This document shows, piece by piece, positions 1 to 6,442 of a stretch of 13,358 bases of DNA (its first letter is position 1; each line of letters opens with the position of its first letter). The DNA is taken from NCBI GenBank assembly GCA_001795165.1, contig MGNS01000053.1, positions 51,397-64,754 on the forward strand, given 5' to 3'. The position numbers and the translations under genes were made by a program. A model generated the notes under the pieces. That model ran no database searches and was not told the origin of the DNA. It saw nothing but the letters and a program-made list of their open reading frames with translations. The stretch is from Chloroflexi bacterium RBG_16_57_11 (GTDB lineage: Bacteria; Chloroflexota; Anaerolineae; Anaerolineales; UBA4823).

Positions 1-528
1 AACCGCCATGCCTTCAGGAAAGTTCTGCAAACCGATGCCAAGAGCCAGCGCCGCTGCCCCCGCCATTGTGGCAGACGGTAGCCCGGCGCCTACTGCGCCG
101 AAAGCTACCCCTACCGCCAACCCCTCAGGGATGTTGTGCAGGGTGATTGCCAGCACCAGGAGGATGCTGCGTTGCCAATTGGTCTTGATGCCTTCGGCGT
201 CTTCCATCGGAAACCCCAGATGGAGGTGAGGCAGGAGGCGGTCTATGACCCATAAGAAACCGCCTCCGAGCAAAAAACCCACCGCCGCGGGAACCCAAGG
301 GGGAAAAGGACCGGCCTCAGCCATTTCGATCGCTGGAGCCAGCAACGACCAGAAGCTGGCAGCGATCATCACCCCCGCCGCAAAACCCAGCATGCCATCC
401 AGCAAGGTGCGATTGACGGTTCTGAAAAAGAAGACCATGCTGGCCCCAAGGGCGGTCACAAACCAGGTGAAAGTCGTTGCAGCCAGCGCTTGCATGACCG
501 GATTAAGACTGGTGAACCATTCCAACAT
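1..528 (-). CDS. ZIP family divalent metal transporter (C-terminus beyond window)
   Basis: Reading the minus strand from the ATG at 528 gives 176 codons open to the window edge, so the C-terminal part is missing. ZIP proteins carry zinc, iron or manganese across the inner membrane. Two family signatures are directly visible: HNIPEG at residues 131-136 and QNFPEG at 168-173, which are the metal-site helices of the GufA/ZupT-like bacterial ZIPs. Before them are hydrophobic segments at about 13-35, 43-66 and 78-96, then a short PHLHLG loop at 100-105 in place of a long His-rich loop. An AGAGG about 7 nt before the ATG could be the ribosome binding site. It is divergent from moaC and appears to have its own promoter (620-648). 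The family call is firm; the transported metal cannot be told. Confidence 0.93.
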   Translation of the reverse strand, partial: MLEWFTSLNPVMQALAATTFTWFVTALGASMVFFFRTVNRTLLDGMLGFAAGVMIAASFWSLLAPAIEMAEAGPFPPWVPAAVGFLLGGGFLWVIDRLLPHLHLGFPMEDAEGIKTNWQRSILLVLAITLHNIPEGLAVGVAFGAVGAGLPSATMAGAAALALGIGLQNFPEGMAV

Positions 529-619
529 ATGTGGGCCTCTATTTTGATTTATTTTTCGCGCTTTTTTGAACATTCTGGGCGACTCTTCAGACAGTCCGCC
601 TCCGAGCAGCACCCCTGGT

Positions 620-648
620 ATTATAACCGGTTGCTATGTGTTATTCAA
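620..648 (-). promoter_or_regulatory. Sigma70-type promoter for the ZIP transporter
   Basis: On the minus strand, TTGAAT (648-643) and TATAAT (625-620) are separated by exactly 17 nt. Transcription would start near 613, giving a leader of about 85 nt before the ATG at 528. That leader contains a 7-bp stem with one bulge (578-584 with 593-600), with no T-run after it on the minus strand. This is seen in the sequence; promoter activity is inferred. Confidence 0.65.
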
Positions 649-685
649 AACAGGAGACTAAGCCCCTACAACACCACGGGTATAT

Positions 686-697
686 TATAATTTGGGC
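686..697 (+). promoter_or_regulatory. -10 box placing the start site at or next to the moaC ATG
   Basis: A perfect TATAAT lies at 686-691 and the moaC ATG begins at 698, so the expected transcription start falls on or within a base or two of the start codon. There is no ribosome binding site between them and no recognisable -35 hexamer at 16-18 nt spacing. This predicts a leaderless or near-leaderless message. The 529-697 gap otherwise holds only the divergent ZIP promoter and its leader; I see no gene in it. Confidence 0.5.
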
Positions 698-1177
698 ATG
701 TCTAATCAGCTTTCACATATCGATGAAACCGGACGAGCTCGCATGGTGGACGTGGGACGCAAACCGGATACCGAGCGCAGCGCCATCGCAAGAGGCGAAG
801 TCCGCATGCGCCCGGAGACGCTGGCGTTGATCCAGGCCGGAGCCATGAAGAAGGGCGATGTGCTCACTGTCGCCCAACTGGCTGGTGTGATGGGTGCCAA
901 GCGGACGGCCGAATTGATCCCGTTGTGCCACCCGCTGCCATTGACCCACATCGACGTGGTGATCACGCCAGATGCCGATCTACCGGGTGTGCAGATCATC
1001 GCAACGGTACGCACGGTTGGTAAGACCGGTGTGGAAATGGAGGCGCTGACCGCGGTCTCGGTAGCCGCCCTGACTGTCTATGACATGGCGAAAGCCGTGG
1101 AGAAGACCATGCAGATCCAGAACATCCGCCTGGTGCAGAAACATGGCGGGCTGAGTGGAGATGTGGTTAATGGATAG
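698..1177 (+). CDS. moaC: Cyclic pyranopterin monophosphate synthase (MoaC)
   Basis: 159 residues, the usual MoaC length. MoaC acts with MoaA in the first step of molybdenum cofactor synthesis, converting the cyclised GTP product to cyclic pyranopterin monophosphate in the cytoplasm. Visible family motifs are the HIDETGRARMVDVG start (7-20), MKKGDV (50-55), LIPLCHPLPLTH (73-84) and GVEMEALTAVSVAALTVYDM (111-130), followed by AKAVEK; these hold the conserved Lys, His and Asp residues of the active site. I chose the ATG at 698; an in-frame TTG at 692 adds only two residues inside the promoter. The gene overlaps the next reading frame by 8 nt, so it probably leads a moaC-moaDE-thrC-like unit. 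Confidence 0.97.
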   Translation: MSNQLSHIDETGRARMVDVGRKPDTERSAIARGEVRMRPETLALIQAGAMKKGDVLTVAQLAGVMGAKRTAELIPLCHPLPLTHIDVVITPDADLPGVQIIATVRTVGKTGVEMEALTAVSVAALTVYDMAKAVEKTMQIQNIRLVQKHGGLSGDVVNG

Positions 1178-1928
1178 CTTGAGCATGAATAGCATCAGCG
1201 ATGACAGCGTTAGCAGTCAGGGTCAAATAACCGTGCTATTTTTTGCTACCTTGAAAGAGCGCGCCGGCACGCGCCAGGCTGTAGTTGAATTACTGCCAGG
1301 GACCCGTGTGATTGATCTCAAAGCTCAGCTTGAACAGAAATTCCCCGGGCTGGCCGGGATGACGAGTACGGTGTTAATCTCGGTGAACAAAGAGTTTGCA
1401 TTTGACGATGAACAAATCCCCACCGGGGCAGAAGTGGCGATCTTTCCGCCGGTCAGCGGCGGTGGGCTAGAGGAATTACCGACCCTTTTTGCCATTACCG
1501 AGGCTGAGCTGGATTTGAATGACCTGCTAAAGCGCATTACCCTGCCCAGCACCGGTGCCGCCTGCATCTTTACCGGCATGGTGCGCGGCATCACCACGCG
1601 CGGCGACCCGCATGAGACCCGCTATCTGGAGTACGAAGCTTATTTACCGATGGCAGAAGCCAAGATGCGCCAGGTGGCCGAAGAAATCCGGTCGCGCTGG
1701 GACAGCGTACAAGGCATCGCCATTGTGCAGCGCATTGGCAAGCTTTACCCCAAGACCCCTACGGTATTGATCGCCTGCACCGCGGCGCACCGCGATACAG
1801 GCGTTTTCGAGGCGGCACGTTATGGCATCGATCGCCTGAAAGATATCGTACCGGTATGGAAAAAGGAAGTCGGCCCGCTGGGTGAGGAATGGGTCGAGGG
1901 TGATTACCTGCCAGGCCTGAATGACTGA
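1170..1928 (+). CDS. MoaD-MoaE fusion, molybdopterin synthase
   Basis: 252 residues covering both subunits of molybdopterin synthase, which puts the dithiolene sulfurs onto cyclic pyranopterin monophosphate. Residues 18-99 are a ubiquitin-like MoaD domain ending in PPVSGGG (93-99). Residues 104-252 are MoaE, with TGMVRG (135-140), TAAHRDTGVFEA (204-215) and the catalytic-loop lysines in VPVWKKE (227-233). In separate MoaD proteins the diglycine is the free C-terminus that carries the thiocarboxylate; here it is internal, as in mycobacterial MoaX, which is cleaved. I chose the ATG at 1170 because GGAG (1157-1160) sits 9 nt upstream; in-frame GTG 1155, ATG 1161 and ATG 1185 are alternatives. 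It overlaps moaC by 8 nt and the next gene by 8 nt. The first 17 residues are polar and not part of the fold. Confidence 0.93.
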   Translation: MDSLSMNSISDDSVSSQGQITVLFFATLKERAGTRQAVVELLPGTRVIDLKAQLEQKFPGLAGMTSTVLISVNKEFAFDDEQIPTGAEVAIFPPVSGGGLEELPTLFAITEAELDLNDLLKRITLPSTGAACIFTGMVRGITTRGDPHETRYLEYEAYLPMAEAKMRQVAEEIRSRWDSVQGIAIVQRIGKLYPKTPTVLIACTAAHRDTGVFEAARYGIDRLKDIVPVWKKEVGPLGEEWVEGDYLPGLND

Positions 1929-3012
1929 CATTCGCTGCACCAACTGCCGGCGCCCTTATCCCGACGTGGGAGCGCCTTATCGTTGCCCGGTATGCGCCGG
2001 GTTATATGATTATGAAGCCCTACCGGTGTTCGACCTCAGAACGGTCGATCCATCGCTACCCGGCATCTGGCGTTATCGCCAGACCTTCGGATTGGCTGAT
2101 GAAGCGCCTCAGGTAACCCTCGGCGAGGGGATTACACCGCTGGTGTGGCGCAACTCTTTCGGCCGCGACATGGCCTTCAAGCTCGAGTTTCTCAACCCGA
2201 CCGGCGCGTACAAAGACCGTGGTTCGGCAGTATTGACCAGCTTTCTGATCGAGCGTGGGGTGAAGACGGCCGTGGAAGACTCCTCCGGTAATGCCGGGGC
2301 CTCTTTTGCCGCATATGCTACTTCCGCCGGTATCCAAGCGCAGGTGTACATCCCCGATTCGACCTCCGGGCCCAAACTGGCACAGATCGAGCGATACGGC
2401 GCAGAAGTCATGCGGATCATGGGACCTCGGTCTAATGCGACGCAAGCCGCGCTTCGTGCAGTCGAGCAAGGCTTGGTGTACGCCAGCCACGCCTACCTGC
2501 CACAGGCGCTGGCAGGGTACGCCACACTGGCCTTCGAGCTATACGAGCAAATCGGAGGTGCGCCTGGCGCAGTCGTCCTGCCAGCCGGTCAGGGGAACCT
2601 GCTCCTGGCGGCGGCGCGTGGCTTTGCCGCGCTGAAATCTGCCGGGTTGATCCAACGCATACCCAAGATAGTTGGCGTTCAGGCGTTAGCTTGCGCTCCG
2701 CTGTGGGCTTTGTACCGCTATGGGGCCGCCGGGCTGGGTTGGGTTGCGGAGGGTGAAACCCTGGCCGAGGGTGTGCGGGTGCGCTTCCCGATCAGAGGCG
2801 ATGCCGTAATGCAAATGATCGCCGAACATGACGGACTGCTGCTCGCTGTAGACGAGCCAGATATCCTGCCTGGGCGCGACCAATTGGCACGCTTGGGGTT
2901 TTATGTCGAGCCAACCTCTGCAATTGTTTGGAATGCCATCCAACAGGTTGCCATAGAGCTACCCGATCCGGTGGCGGTCGTGCTAACCGGCTCGGGATTA
3001 AAGGCGAGCTAG
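1921..3012 (+). CDS. Threonine synthase-like PLP-dependent enzyme
   Basis: 363 residues of a fold-type II PLP enzyme. Threonine synthase turns O-phosphohomoserine into threonine. The N-terminus has a small zinc-ribbon-like module, C6xxC9 and C22xxC25, common in this group. The PLP lysine is K98 in NPTGAYKDRGS, SSGNAG (121-126) contacts the substrate carboxylate, PAGQGN (221-226) takes the place of the glycine-rich phosphate loop, and TGSGLK (356-361) is the C-terminal ring-binding signature. The ATG at 1921 overlaps the MoaD-MoaE stop by 8 nt, so translation is probably coupled. A biochemical link to molybdopterin is not evident. The phosphate loop is less glycine-rich than in textbook enzymes, so a related beta-replacement enzyme is possible; threonine synthase remains the best call. 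Confidence 0.82.
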   Translation: MTDIRCTNCRRPYPDVGAPYRCPVCAGLYDYEALPVFDLRTVDPSLPGIWRYRQTFGLADEAPQVTLGEGITPLVWRNSFGRDMAFKLEFLNPTGAYKDRGSAVLTSFLIERGVKTAVEDSSGNAGASFAAYATSAGIQAQVYIPDSTSGPKLAQIERYGAEVMRIMGPRSNATQAALRAVEQGLVYASHAYLPQALAGYATLAFELYEQIGGAPGAVVLPAGQGNLLLAAARGFAALKSAGLIQRIPKIVGVQALACAPLWALYRYGAAGLGWVAEGETLAEGVRVRFPIRGDAVMQMIAEHDGLLLAVDEPDILPGRDQLARLGFYVEPTSAIVWNAIQQVAIELPDPVAVVLTGSGLKAS

Positions 3013-3030
3013 CTTTTTACGGAGAGGGTC

Positions 3031-3072
3031 ATGATGATCGAAGGCGAACAAGCTTACAGGAGAGTATCGTGA
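3031..3072 (+). CDS. 13-codon upstream mini-ORF overlapping the fabF start
   Basis: The ATG at 3031 opens a frame encoding MMIEGEQAYRRVS. It ends at TGA 3070-3072, which overlaps the fabF GTG (3069-3071) as GTGA. GGAGAGG (3021-3027) lies 3 nt before the ATG, a slightly short but usable ribosome binding site. The mini-ORF covers the fabF ribosome binding site. If translated, it would deliver terminating ribosomes onto the fabF start. No peptide function is claimed, and it could be chance. Confidence 0.3.
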   Translation: MMIEGEQAYRRVS

Positions 3073-4310
3073 TACAAGAGAAAATCGTCATCACCGGGAT
3101 GGGCACGGTTAATCCACTCGGCCTATCGGTAAAAGAGAGCTGGGAAAACGCACTGAACGGCGTTTCGGGAGTCGGTCCGATCACCTTGTTCGACTCTTCG
3201 CGCCTGCTGGTGCGGATTGCCTGCGAGGTCAAGGGTTTCAAACCGGAAAATTACATGGAACCGAAGGAAGCCCGCCGGCGCGATCGCTACGAGCAAATTG
3301 CCGCCGCAGCGGCGAAGGAAGCGATTGCCCAGGCCGGTCTGCAGGTGGGCGAAGACGAGCGTGGCCGCGTTGGAGTGGTCGTATCCTCGGCAATTGGGGG
3401 AATTGCAACGATTCACGACCTTGTCGTCACATCGATTAACGAGGGACCCCGGCGCATCAGCCCATTTACGATTCCGATGATCATGGCCAACGGCGCGGCC
3501 GGGTTGATTTCCATCGACTATGGATTTCGCGGTCCTAGCCTGTCGGTTGCTTCGGCTTGCGCTTCAGGGATCGATGGAATCGGCACAGCCTGGATGCTGC
3601 TCAAGGCAGGGATGATCGACGTCGCCGTCACAGGCGGCAGCGAGGCGACCATCACCGAAGTCGGGGTGGGTGCATTTGACCGGGTCGGAGCAATGTCCCG
3701 CCGCAACGAAGATTATTCGCAGACACCGCAACCCTTTGACTTGAACCGCGATGGGCTGGTGATGGGTGAAGGGGCAGCAGTATTGGTATTGGAGCGCGAG
3801 GGCCACGCCCGAAAGCGCGGAGCCGAAATCATGGCCGAGCTGGCCGGCTACGGCGCAACCGCGGATGCATTCCATATCACCGCCCCGGCGGAGGACGGCT
3901 CCGGAGGCGCGGCGGCTATCCGCCAGGCGATGGCTTCGGCTAGCGTCAGCCCTGAACAGCTAGGTTACATCAACGCCCATGGCACCGGCACCATGCTGAA
4001 TGATATCTCGGAGACAAAAGCCATCAAGTCGGCGCTGGGTCCTCAGGCATATAAAATCCCGGTCTCGTCCACCAAATCGATGACCGGGCATATGATGGGG
4101 GCCACCGGCGCGCTGGAAACGATCTTCTGCGTCCAGGCGGTGCAAACCGGCGCTCTGCCGCCCACCATCCATTACCAGACCCCCGATCCGAATTGTGACC
4201 TGGATTACCTACCCAACCAGGCGCTCGAGCGAAAAATCGAGGTAGCCATTAACAACGCCTTTGGCTTTGGGGGGCATAACGCAGTCTTGGTTGTGCGCGC
4301 CTACCGGTGA
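3069..4310 (+). CDS. fabF: 3-oxoacyl-[acyl-carrier-protein] synthase II (FabF)
   Basis: 413 residues, almost exactly the usual FabF length. It condenses malonyl-ACP with acyl-ACP in each round of fatty-acid elongation, in the cytoplasm as a dimer. The N-terminus VITGMGTVNPLG is typical. The catalytic set is complete: Cys164 in ASACASG, His304 in NAHGTGT, Lys336 in STKSMTGH and His341 in the same motif. NAFGFGGHN (396-404) is the C-terminal glycine loop. The frame stays open upstream to 2928, but the GTG at 3069 fits the family start and has AGGAG (3058-3062) 6 nt upstream. It follows the threonine-synthase-like gene by 56 nt and may be transcribed with it. FabD lies about 8.7 kb downstream. 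Confidence 0.96.
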   Translation: MIQEKIVITGMGTVNPLGLSVKESWENALNGVSGVGPITLFDSSRLLVRIACEVKGFKPENYMEPKEARRRDRYEQIAAAAAKEAIAQAGLQVGEDERGRVGVVVSSAIGGIATIHDLVVTSINEGPRRISPFTIPMIMANGAAGLISIDYGFRGPSLSVASACASGIDGIGTAWMLLKAGMIDVAVTGGSEATITEVGVGAFDRVGAMSRRNEDYSQTPQPFDLNRDGLVMGEGAAVLVLEREGHARKRGAEIMAELAGYGATADAFHITAPAEDGSGGAAAIRQAMASASVSPEQLGYINAHGTGTMLNDISETKAIKSALGPQAYKIPVSSTKSMTGHMMGATGALETIFCVQAVQTGALPPTIHYQTPDPNCDLDYLPNQALERKIEVAINNAFGFGGHNAVLVVRAYR

Positions 4311-4316
4311 TATAAT
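4287..4316 (+). promoter_or_regulatory. Candidate promoter for ftsY
   Basis: TATAAT (4311-4316) begins right after the fabF stop codon, with TTGGTT (4287-4292) 18 nt upstream as a partial -35. The start site would be near 4323, leaving a leader of about 16 nt. The -10 is perfect; the -35 matches at only three positions. Confidence 0.45.
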
Positions 4317-4338
4317 CAGGTCTTTGGAAACGAGCCGT

Positions 4339-5250
4339 ATGGCCAATATTCTTACGAAGTGGAAAGACGGGCTATCAAAGTCCAGCAAGGCTGCCTTTGG
4401 GCAAATTGCCACCATCCTGGGGGCGAGCGAGATTGAGCCGGAAACCTGGGATGACCTGGAAGCATTGCTCATCCAGGCCGATCTGGGCGTGGATACCACC
4501 GATGTCATCCTGGATGCCCTGGAGCAGCGTGTGGACCGCGAGGGCTTGACAAAAGCCAATGACCTGAAAGCCGCTCTGCGTGACGAGCTGCGCCGCACCC
4601 TGCTCACCCCGCCGGAGCTTGACTTCGACCCTCAGCCGACCATCATCTTAATCGTCGGTGTGAATGGTTCGGGTAAAACGACCAGCATCGCCAAGCTTGG
4701 ACAGCGATTTGACCACAGCGGAAAAAGCGTGTTGTTCGGCGCAGCGGACACTTTCCGGGCGGCGGCGGTGGACCAATTGGAGACCTGGGCGCAACGGCTT
4801 GATCTTCCGGTCATCTCCGGGCAGTTAGGCGGCGATTCGGCCGCCGTGGCCTATGACACGGTTCAGGCCGCGGTGGCGCGCAATATGGATATCGCGCTGA
4901 TCGATACCGCCGGTCGCTTACACACCCGGCTTAACCTGATGGAGGAGCTGAAAAAGGTGCACCGTGTAGTCGGCAAAGCGTTGCCCGGCGCACCGCACCA
5001 TGTATGGCTGGTGATGGATGCCACCACCGGACAAAACGCCCTCCAGCAGGCGCGCGCTTTCAAGGATGCAGTTAAAGTGACCGGCGTGATCCTGGCAAAG
5101 CTGGATTCATCCGCTCGCGGCGGGATGGCCTTCGCAATCCAACGCGAATTGGGACTCCCCATCCTGTTCGCCGGGCTGGGCGAGAAACCAGACGACCTGC
5201 AACCCTTCGATCCGGATGGGTTTGTGGATGGTATCATGGCGGAATTTTAA
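4339..5250 (+). CDS. ftsY: Signal recognition particle receptor FtsY
   Basis: 303 residues. FtsY is the membrane-associated GTPase that receives the SRP-ribosome complex and hands it to the Sec translocon. Residues 1-90 form the helical N domain. The G domain follows, with GVNGSGKTT (107-115) as the P-loop, DTFRAAAVDQL (137-147) as the SRP-GTPase insertion motif, DTAGR (189-193), AKLD (253-256) as the base-recognition motif and FAGLGEKPDDL (277-287) at the end. There is no long acidic A domain, so it is the short form also found in several thermophilic and Gram-positive lineages. The base-recognition motif has Ala where Thr is common. The ATG at 4339 is preceded by only a weak GGA; extending the frame to 4261 would run into fabF. 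The stop lies 81 nt before prfB. Confidence 0.96.
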   Translation: MANILTKWKDGLSKSSKAAFGQIATILGASEIEPETWDDLEALLIQADLGVDTTDVILDALEQRVDREGLTKANDLKAALRDELRRTLLTPPELDFDPQPTIILIVGVNGSGKTTSIAKLGQRFDHSGKSVLFGAADTFRAAAVDQLETWAQRLDLPVISGQLGGDSAAVAYDTVQAAVARNMDIALIDTAGRLHTRLNLMEELKKVHRVVGKALPGAPHHVWLVMDATTGQNALQQARAFKDAVKVTGVILAKLDSSARGGMAFAIQRELGLPILFAGLGEKPDDLQPFDPDGFVDGIMAEF

Positions 5251-5331
5251 GCGGGAGAACCATCCGGCGAATGACTACAGGTGCAAAAGGTAGCCTATTG
5301 CCGTATGCTTAACCCCTCATAGGAGATGAAA

Positions 5332-6442
5332 ATGCAAGACCTGATCGATCGAATGCAAGCTGCTCAAGAAAAAACCGCGCACCTGCTGGTGCGTCTTTGA
5401 CTTCCCCATAAAAGAAGCCCAGCTCTCAGAGTTACAAAAGAAATCCGAAGAGCCCGACCTGTGGAATGACCCCGAACAGGCCCGGGATGTGATGAAGAAA
5501 TTGGCCAGGTTGCGCGACGAAGTCGAGGACTGGCGCGCAGTGCAACAACGCGTCAATGATGCGTTGGAGCTGGCGCAGTTGGATGACGAAAGCCTGCGGG
5601 CGGACCTGGAAAAAGAGATCCAGTCGCTTGAAACCGAGCTTGAGCGTCGTGAGCTTAAGGTGATGCTCTCCGGGCCTCACGCCCAGGGCGACGCTCTGCT
5701 GACCATCAATGCCGGCGCAGGCGGCACCGATTCGCAGGATTGGGCAGCCATGCTCCTACGGATGTACCTGCGCTGGTGTGAGAACCACGGCTACGAGACC
5801 GAAATTCTTGACACAACCGAGGGCGAGGAAGCAGGAATCAAAACGGTCACCATCGCCGTCAACGGACCTTATGCTTATGGCTATCTCCGCCCGGAGAAAG
5901 GGGTCCACCGGCTGGTGCGCCTGTCACCTTTCGACGCCGCCCATCGCAGGCATACCTCATTCGCTCAGGTAGAGGTATTGCCGCAGGTGGAGGACGAGGA
6001 CGAGATCGAGATCGATCCCGGTGACCTGCGCATCGACACGTATCGCTCGGCCGGCGCCGGCGGTCAGAATGTGCAAAAGAACGACACCGCCGTACGGATC
6101 ACCCACTTGCCGACCGGCATCGTGGTGACCTGTCAGAATGAGCGCTCGCAGACGCAAAACCGCGAGAATGCTATGCGTGTGTTGCGAGCCCGCCTGCTGG
6201 AGATCCAACAGGAAGAACAGGAGAAACAGCTTGCCGAGCTGCGTGGAGAATACACCAAGGCTGAATGGGGCAGCCAGATCCGCTCTTATGTGCTCCATCC
6301 ATACCAGATGGTTAAGGATCATCGCACCGATTTCGAAGTAGGTAACGCTCTGGGGGTGCTGGAGGGGGATCTGGATGGTCTGATCGAAGCTTACTTGCGT
6401 GCCATGATGGGGAATGGGGCCTCTCAATCGAATGAGAAATAA
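5332..6442 (+). CDS. prfB: Peptide chain release factor 2, made by +1 programmed frameshift
   Basis: RF2 reads UGA and UAA stop codons and releases the finished peptide. The gene is split between two frames. 5332-5397 encodes 22 residues and meets an in-frame TGA at 5398-5400. Skipping T5398 and resuming with GAC at 5399 gives a continuous 369-residue protein, close to the usual 365. Across the shift the sequence reads LLVRL-DFPIKEAQL and then EEPDLWNDPEQAR, the expected RF2 N-terminal helix. The RF2-specific SPF tripeptide is at 198-200 and the catalytic GGQ at 243-245. The ATG at 5332 has AGGAG (5321-5325) 6 nt upstream; the ATG at 5326 is too close to it. The last codons overlap the next gene by 11 nt. 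It should be annotated as a joined gene, not as a pseudogene. Confidence 0.96.
5377..5401 (+). promoter_or_regulatory. RF2 autoregulatory frameshift site with upstream hairpin
   Basis: The shift cassette is CTTTGAC (5395-5401): P-site CTT slips by +1 when RF2 is scarce and TGA is read slowly. The usual AGGGGG element three bases before CTT is absent; TGGTG (5387-5391) stands there and offers only a short match to the extended anti-SD. The same bases form a stem: CGCACC (5378-5383) pairs with GGTGCG (5388-5393) around a TGCT loop, with an extra G-T pair at 5377/5394. The stem ends directly at the slip codon. The site follows from family knowledge; a role for the hairpin is inference. Confidence 0.85.

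Noticed and set aside
8..547. Plus-strand frames at the left edge
   Set aside because: They are the antisense of the ZIP transporter, whose HNIPEG and QNFPEG motifs are on the minus strand.
2928..3068. N-terminal extension of fabF into the threonine-synthase-like gene
   Set aside because: The extra 47 codons overlap another gene, do not resemble FabF, and the GTG at 3069 has a good ribosome binding site.
5271..5312. 13-codon frame MTTGAKGSLLPYA before prfB
   Set aside because: No ribosome binding site and no overlap with prfB; chance is the simpler explanation.
5398..5400. prfB as a pseudogene because of the in-frame TGA
   Set aside because: The TGA is part of the CTTTGAC programmed frameshift site known for RF2, and the protein is complete across the shift.
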